In this document: positions 59,298 through 64,000 of the stretch, in pieces | Layout of the letters: each line of letters starts with the position of its first letter | Numbering within the stretch: position 1 is the stretch's first letter | NCBI GenBank assembly: GCA_020848035.1 | Contig: JADLAX010000035.1 | Location: forward strand, 1 to 64,000 | Length of the DNA stretch: 64,000 nt | Reading direction: 5' to 3' | Origin: Anaerolineae bacterium | Lineage (GTDB): Bacteria; Chloroflexota; Anaerolineae; Promineifilales; Promineifilaceae | Notes under the pieces: generated by a model | The model's database searches: none | What the model was told of the DNA's origin: nothing | Seen by the model: the letters and a program-made list of their open reading frames with translations, nothing else | Position numbers and translations under genes: made by a program

Positions 59298-60458
59298 CTA
59301 AGGTGCTGGGGGCAGCCAGATTAGCTGGCCAATGCTCAGCACGACGCCAGGCCTAAAGCAGTTGGCGGCGAGCACAAATTCGGCCGACTCACCGCGATCG
59401 AAGGCCAGGGTAGCAATGTTGTCACCGGGCTGAATGCTGTACTGGACCCAGTTCGAGGGTGGTGAGACAACACAGGCTTCGGTTTCGGCGGTTTCGGTGG
59501 GTGTGGGGGTAACGGTGGGGATGGCAACGGCCGTTGCCGCTCGCGTGGCCGTCGCTTCGGCCGTGGGTGTTGTGGCCGGGAAGGCAGGTTCCACGGCCAG
59601 ATTTGCCGGGTCTGTCAATAAGACAAACTTGACCTCGTCGAGATAAACCGTATTGCGGAAGCCAAGATCGTTTTTCAGGTAAAAGCCAACGACGTAATTG
59701 TACTCCGGGTCGTAGATAAGCGAATCAAGCTGCAAATTCACTTCTACCCACGTATTGGGCGGAATCGAACGGTTCAGCCCGAGAAAATAAAGCCTCGTTT
59801 CGGAGAAGGATTCGCCTTCGGGAAGCGCAACAGAATCGTCCTCAGGCGACCAATAGTTGAGGTCATTGCTGCCGATGATCGAGAGTGCCAGCTGTTCCAG
59901 CTGAATAAAATCATCCCCCCCATTGATCCAGAAAGTAAGCCCCAGGACTTTGTCTGCTTGAAGGGCAATGTTTGAACTGGGCTTCACAGCAAAAAAGAGC
60001 GAGGTGAAATCCTCCTCTGGCGTGAACGCTATAGAGTTCTCCCCTTCAAAGACGCGGATGTCGCTTTGCATATCCGTGGTTGCGCCAATGGTTTCTACGA
60101 CGTCCCAGTTGTTGTCTAACACATCGTCAAAAACGTAGTAATCAAACAAATTCTCTTGAGCATTAACCGGGGTTCCCGTGGCAGATGTGGAAGGCGGGAA
60201 GGTGGGCAGCGGGGTGGCCGACGGTTTGGGGGTGGGTGTGTCTCGCTGCGTGAATAGATTGGCTACAGTTGGTATGCCGGTCGGGTTTGGGGTACCGTTG
60301 GGTGATCCGCCTTCAATAACGGGGCGTTCTTCAAAAAATTGAAAGGTGGTTGGTTTGGGCAGCGGTTCTGCAGGGTTTTCTGAAGTCAGGCTTGATGGGG
60401 TGCACCCGGCTAGAGCCATGAGCAAGAACAGCCAAGAGAAACTCGTTAGCTTGTTCAT
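59298..60458 (-). CDS. Lipoprotein with C-terminal LysM domain
   Basis: This 386-residue protein has a lipobox (LMALAGC, Cys 19), a Thr/Pro-rich linker, a beta-rich middle domain (YYVFDDVLDNNWDVVETIG, resembling carbohydrate-binding sandwiches), a second Thr/Pro linker and a C-terminal LysM module (WVQYSIQPGDNIATLAFDRG ... LSIGQLIWLPP). LysM would bind peptidoglycan or related glycans. ATG 60458 overlaps the stop of the preceding glycosyltransferase (ATGA). Confidence 0.82.
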   Translation of the reverse strand: MNKLTSFSWLFLLMALAGCTPSSLTSENPAEPLPKPTTFQFFEERPVIEGGSPNGTPNPTGIPTVANLFTQRDTPTPKPSATPLPTFPPSTSATGTPVNAQENLFDYYVFDDVLDNNWDVVETIGATTDMQSDIRVFEGENSIAFTPEEDFTSLFFAVKPSSNIALQADKVLGLTFWINGGDDFIQLEQLALSIIGSNDLNYWSPEDDSVALPEGESFSETRLYFLGLNRSIPPNTWVEVNLQLDSLIYDPEYNYVVGFYLKNDLGFRNTVYLDEVKFVLLTDPANLAVEPAFPATTPTAEATATRAATAVAIPTVTPTPTETAETEACVVSPPSNWVQYSIQPGDNIATLAFDRGESAEFVLAANCFRPGVVLSIGQLIWLPPAP

Positions 60459-61546
60459 ATGAGGTAATGATGGGCGACTGGTTTGGGTAACAGTTCCAGG
60501 ATGCGCTGGGCGTTGCGCTGCGCATCAAAATTTTGTTCAGCATGATGGCGGGCAGCCTGACCCAGCTGCCGCCGCAAATCAGGATTTTGCGCCAGTTGGT
60601 GCAGGCAGTTGGTGAGGGCGGTTACATTGCCAGGTTCAATGAGAAACCCGGTTTTATTGGGAATCACAATATCCAGCAGGCCGCCAACGGCCGTTGCCAC
60701 CACCGGCAACCCCACCGCACTGGCTTCCACCGCTGCAATGCCAAACGCTTCTGCTTTGGTTGGTAATACAAAAATATCTGCGCTTTGATAGAGCGCGGTT
60801 AATTCTGGAGAATTGGGCAGCATATCGCTGTAAATTCTGACATTTTCGCCCATTTCAACAGGTGTTCGCGTAACAAGATGGAGCTCCGCGCTGTGAGCGG
60901 GAAGCGTTTTGAATGCCTCACACAAAACATCACCTCCCTTACGATAAAAATCGTTTCCCACAAATAGTATGCGCAAGGGACCCTCTCTATTGTACGCAGA
61001 AGGTGACCACTTTTCCAAGTCTACGCCAGGGGCAATCGTCACAATGCGTTCAGGCGGCACCTGGTAATCTTGAATAAGCGAGTTGCGTGTCCAAGTGGAC
61101 CAGGGCACCAGCGTGGCCGCATTTTGCAAGACTCGCGTGTTGACGGCATGTTTGTACTTGCTCAGCAGCCCGCCATTTTCGCGTTGATGGCCATAGTATG
61201 GGGCCATTTGGTCGTACTGCACGGGAGTAATATCGGTGCTGAGAAGATAGTGACGCTGCTTCAATAGTTGATTGGCTAGAGCGGCGGGAACTTGTGTGTT
61301 AAAAAACAAGACGTCAGCCGGGGATTGGCGAAGGCCGGCGCGGACTTGCAGGTAGCCATAAATTGTGCCGCGTATGCTTTTGGGGAAGAGATTTATCCAG
61401 TTTGGCGCGGCCGGTTTTGTGCTGGAATAGGTTATCGGTACCCAGGTGGTTTCAACACCAGGCACGCCATCGATAAAACCTCGCAGGTTTTCGTAGTATG
61501 CGCGATGGCCCAAATGCTGTTCCATCACGAAAGTCGCCCGAACCAT
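60455..61546 (-). CDS. GT4-type glycosyltransferase
   Basis: This 363-residue GT-B glycosyltransferase has IAPGVDLEKWSP, RILFVGNDFYRKGGDVLCEA and SADIFVLPTKAEAFGIAAVE, with E-x7-E in EAFGIAAVEA. It is closest in this window to 54814-55923. ATG 61546 is preferred because it gives the usual family N-terminus (VRATFVMEQHLGHRAYYENL); longer reading frames overlap the acyltransferase gene upstream. Confidence 0.88.
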   Translation of the reverse strand: MVRATFVMEQHLGHRAYYENLRGFIDGVPGVETTWVPITYSSTKPAAPNWINLFPKSIRGTIYGYLQVRAGLRQSPADVLFFNTQVPAALANQLLKQRHYLLSTDITPVQYDQMAPYYGHQRENGGLLSKYKHAVNTRVLQNAATLVPWSTWTRNSLIQDYQVPPERIVTIAPGVDLEKWSPSAYNREGPLRILFVGNDFYRKGGDVLCEAFKTLPAHSAELHLVTRTPVEMGENVRIYSDMLPNSPELTALYQSADIFVLPTKAEAFGIAAVEASAVGLPVVATAVGGLLDIVIPNKTGFLIEPGNVTALTNCLHQLAQNPDLRRQLGQAARHHAEQNFDAQRNAQRILELLPKPVAHHYLI

Positions 61547-61592
61547 TCTAAAATGCCTTTTGGTGTCATTGGAAGCAAATTTCTTGCCTGCT

Positions 61593-62129
61593 TCACTGAC
61601 TACGGGATGCAATATGAATTACTTTTGCCGGTATACCGACCACTGTTGCCCCTGCGGGTACGTCTTTAATCACAACGGCATTGGCCCCAATCACGGCATT
61701 GTCGCCGACGTGAATATCACCTAAAACGCGTGCCCCGGCACCAATAAAGACATTGTTGCCAATGCGGGGAAAGGCCCACTCGTTGCGCATGCCAATGGTG
61801 ACGCTGGCAATGATGCTGCAATTTTCCCCAATCTCCTCGGCCGCTATCACGGTGCCGATTGGGTGGGCAATATACAAACCGCCGCCAACCTTTGCGCCAA
61901 CGATGATTTCTAAGCCAAAGAAGCGGTACAGGTAGCGCTGCACAAGACCGGGGAGCAGGGGGATTCGTTTTTTCTTGAACAGGGAACCTAAGCGGAACCA
62001 AAACATTGCCCGTAGAGACATGTGCCGCCACATGAGAGCCAAAAGGGTGGTCATGGCGATTTCTGGGTGCGGATTACCACCTTGCAAGGTAAGCCATCGT
62101 TGGGCGTCATGTCGAAATAGTTCAAACAT
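61593..62129 (-). CDS. Serine O-acetyltransferase-like hexapeptide acyltransferase
   Basis: This 178-residue protein has the short helical N-terminus and left-handed beta helix of CysE/EpsC-like acyltransferases: [20 protein letters not shown], the catalytic His in that loop, and [20 protein letters not shown]. In this setting it more likely acetylates a polysaccharide precursor or makes a serine-derived group than serves cysteine synthesis. ATG 62129 is set by the upstream gene's stop 14 bases away. Confidence 0.83.
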   Translation of the reverse strand: MFELFRHDAQRWLTLQGGNPHPEIAMTTLLALMWRHMSLRAMFWFRLGSLFKKKRIPLLPGLVQRYLYRFFGLEIIVGAKVGGGLYIAHPIGTVIAAEEIGENCSIIASVTIGMRNEWAFPRIGNNVFIGAGARVLGDIHVGDNAVIGANAVVIKDVPAGATVVGIPAKVIHIASRSQ

Positions 62130-62143
62130 TAGAAAATTATCCG

Positions 62144-63184
62144 TTAAGAGAGCGTTGATTGGGCCAGGGGATTTTCGGCAGGTGCGATGTTGTTGGGTGG
62201 TGTTCGCCGGTTGATGAGTTCTGAGAAAAACTTTTTGCGCCCGCCGTATTGGTCTGCTACCCCTTGGTAATATCTTAAGTTGTAGACGCCGCTGTAGGCT
62301 TTGTTGGCAAAATCCGGTCGATGTTGGGTGTGGCCGGCCTGGGCGGCTTTCAGCAGCAACTTTGTACAGGCCTGGGTGAGAAACGGCCGTGCCAAACACA
62401 ACCGGACCAGCCCTTGAATACCGGCATTCCGCTGGTAAAACTCTTGCCAGATGGCCGTTAGCAGCCAGAGCTGACCCTTTTGTTGAGCAAAAATGACGTC
62501 GTTTACGCCGTATGAATACGGAATATCGAACCACGACGCAAAACTACGATGCGCATAGTGGTACCCAACCGCTTTTTCGTGGTAAACAAACTTTAGCCCG
62601 GCGGCGGCCAGTCGGTAGGCCAGTTCCACATCCTCGGCGCGCCGGAATTGCGTATCGAAGCCGCCCTGCTCCAGGAGACAGTGCCGGGGCAGCGAGGTGT
62701 TGCCGGTGAAAAACTGCCGCGCTGTAGGTTCCCACTTCTGTTCACGCATGGCGGAATACTGCTTTTCCAACATGGCTTGTTCCCACTGCACCCAGGGCGA
62801 CATGTCAAAATCAGCAGGGGTCAGCATAGGTCCTAAAACCGCAACTTCCCTGCCTTGTGCCTGGTGGGTTGCCAAGTGCTCGGCGATCAGGCGCGGTGTG
62901 GGAAACACGTCATCATCTAAAAACAAGATCAGCTCGCCCTGGGCCTGACGGATGCCGTTGTTGCGGGCAGCGGCCGCGCCGCCATTTTGTTGGAGTACGG
63001 GAACGAGCTGGAGGGTGGTATTTACCGTTTGCAAAAACGCGTTTGTTTCATCGGTAGAGCCGTCAGAAATGACAATTACCTCAAAGTCGGCGAGGGAGAC
63101 GTCTTGCTGTAGTTCCAGGCCGGACAGCACTCGTTTGAGTGATTCCAGGCGATTGTAGGTGGGTACGACAAGACTAATTTTCAT
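62144..63184 (-). CDS. GT2-type glycosyltransferase
   Basis: This 346-residue GT-A protein has [20 protein letters not shown] at the N-terminus, the nucleotide-binding ISDGSTDET, the metal-binding DDD in [11 protein letters not shown] and [16 protein letters not shown]. It is typical of family 2 enzymes that build exopolysaccharides. ATG 63184 overlaps the stop of the preceding acyltransferase (ATGA). Confidence 0.88.
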   Translation of the reverse strand: MKISLVVPTYNRLESLKRVLSGLELQQDVSLADFEVIVISDGSTDETNAFLQTVNTTLQLVPVLQQNGGAAAARNNGIRQAQGELILFLDDDVFPTPRLIAEHLATHQAQGREVAVLGPMLTPADFDMSPWVQWEQAMLEKQYSAMREQKWEPTARQFFTGNTSLPRHCLLEQGGFDTQFRRAEDVELAYRLAAAGLKFVYHEKAVGYHYAHRSFASWFDIPYSYGVNDVIFAQQKGQLWLLTAIWQEFYQRNAGIQGLVRLCLARPFLTQACTKLLLKAAQAGHTQHRPDFANKAYSGVYNLRYYQGVADQYGGRKKFFSELINRRTPPNNIAPAENPLAQSTLS

Positions 63185-63714
63185 AATTCTCTGATGACTT
63201 TGGCGGGCATCCCGGCCGCGAGTGAGCGGGGGGGGATATCCCGGTTGACGATGCTGCCCGCGCCGATGACGCTGCCTGCCCCAATGGTGACGCCGCGCAG
63301 GACAACAACCCGTGCGCCTAACCAGACATTTTCTTCCAAAATTATGGGCGCAGATTCTGGCATTTCGTGTCGCCGCTCGGGTTCCAGGTGGTGGAAATCG
63401 TTGTCGATGAGGATGGCATAGGTGCCAATATTGCAGTTGGGGCCAATGTGGACCTGTTTGGTGGCCCCAATTGAGCAGCCATAATTGATATAGGTGCTGG
63501 CGCCAATTTTTAATTCGGCGCCGGGGCCGACGGCAATTTCAAGCGGTACAAAGCGCCCGACCAGCCGCACGCGATCTTCGACAATGAGTGAGCCCTGGTT
63601 GTTTACGGCCGCTTTTCCCCAGAGCCGCACGCGCCGCCCCAGGTGGGTAGCGTGGCGGAAATACCAGTGGGCACTTAATACGGCCGTTACATTTGCAATC
63701 GTATCTTTTACCAT
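63181..63714 (-). CDS. Hexapeptide-repeat acetyltransferase (WbbJ/MaaT-like)
   Basis: This 177-residue left-handed beta-helix protein has repeated I-G-x-x hexapeptides (TYINYGCSIGATKQVHIGPN), the acceptor-site DNDFHH and the terminal VWLGARVVVLRGVTIGAGSV block. It should O- or N-acetylate a sugar unit of the exopolysaccharide. ATG 63714 or GTG 63717 are both possible starts. Confidence 0.86.
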   Translation of the reverse strand: MVKDTIANVTAVLSAHWYFRHATHLGRRVRLWGKAAVNNQGSLIVEDRVRLVGRFVPLEIAVGPGAELKIGASTYINYGCSIGATKQVHIGPNCNIGTYAILIDNDFHHLEPERRHEMPESAPIILEENVWLGARVVVLRGVTIGAGSVIGAGSIVNRDIPPRSLAAGMPAKVIREL

Positions 63715-63718
63715 CACC

Positions 63719-64000
63719 CTAACGTTCGCTGCTCAACTTAATTGATGAGATTTCTTTTGCCGGAACCCCACCGACCACGGTATGCGGTGCCACATTTTTC
63801 ACAACAACGGCACCAGCGGCCACCACGGCCCCTTCGCCAATCGTGACGCCAGGCAAAACCATACACCGTGCGCCAAGCCAGGCACCTTGTTTAATGTGAA
63901 TGGGCTGAGGTGCAAGCGGTCCCAGGCGAAAATCGGCAGGGCCAATGTCGTGACCCCCGGTGATGAGCATTACCTGTGGGCCAAGCACCACGTTATCTTC
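63719..64000 (-). CDS. Hexapeptide-repeat acetyltransferase, partial (5' end outside window)
   Basis: The C-terminal 93 residues are present, beginning within EDNVVLGPQVMLITGGHDIG and ending KLSSER. GGHDIG, AWLGARCMVLPGVTIGEGAV and GGVPAKEI are typical of WcaF/colanic-acid-type acetyltransferases. The frame is open to the window edge, so the start lies beyond it. The exopolysaccharide cluster continues to the right. Confidence 0.85.
   Translation of the reverse strand, partial: EDNVVLGPQVMLITGGHDIGPADFRLGPLAPQPIHIKQGAWLGARCMVLPGVTIGEGAVVAAGAVVVKNVAPHTVVGGVPAKEISSIKLSSER

Overview
The window reads as a GC-rich bacterial chromosome, most likely from Chloroflexota (Anaerolineae/Ardenticatenia-like). 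This is an inference. It rests on a SpoVS homologue without other sporulation genes, Thr/Pro-rich linkers on many exported lipoproteins, short Flp-type pilins, a class II diterpene cyclase of the kind known from Herpetosiphon, and mosaic gene order. No rRNA, phage, transposase or CRISPR array was seen. There is one tRNA (Glu, minus strand, at the left end).

Layout. 0-6.5 kb: tRNA-Glu, a tandem-GNAT protein, a MoxR AAA+ ATPase with its VWA partner, and two tandem secreted lipoprotein paralogues. 6.9-16.4 kb: an ECF sigma/anti-sigma pair, two giant FtsX-type permeases and a double-ATPase ABC protein. 16.4-17.1 kb: a higBA toxin-antitoxin module between two copies of the ABC gene's 3' end. 17.4-24.3 kb: a TspO-like protein, unknown genes and a heterodimeric ABC exporter with one degenerate ATP site. 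24.6-27.9 kb: a class II diterpene cyclase, then a second ECF sigma/anti-sigma pair with a matched pair of ECF promoters. 28-33.2 kb: PhnD-like protein with an alpha/beta hydrolase, a vapBC-like module, and an MrfA-type helicase carrying an HNH domain. 33.2-33.9 kb: a gene-free AT-rich stretch with phased DnaA boxes (candidate replication origin), followed by spoVS. 34.3-43 kb: a CinA/PncC-nucleotidyltransferase fusion, a GT39-like membrane protein, YhaM-like nuclease, UbiX, an FMN-type oxidase, a NYN protein and a methyltransferase, with two parS-like sites. 43-52.3 kb: two Flp pilins, an anchored glycosidase, a metallopeptidase, a peptide-binding lipoprotein and small membrane proteins. 52.3-64 kb: a PLP enzyme, then an exopolysaccharide cluster (four or more glycosyltransferases, three hexapeptide acyltransferases, a GH51-like lipoprotein and a LysM lipoprotein) running off the right edge.

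Genome-level signals stand out more than any single gene. The palindrome ACGGCCGT occurs about 118 times by hand count (about two expected), inside and between genes. Several families of dispersed hairpin or quasi-tandem repeats sit exactly at gene ends, supply the stop codons of at least ten genes, and have entered coding sequence in frame in the helicase and in a lipoprotein. Several genes have a promoter -10 element only 6-10 bases before the start codon, indicating leaderless transcripts.
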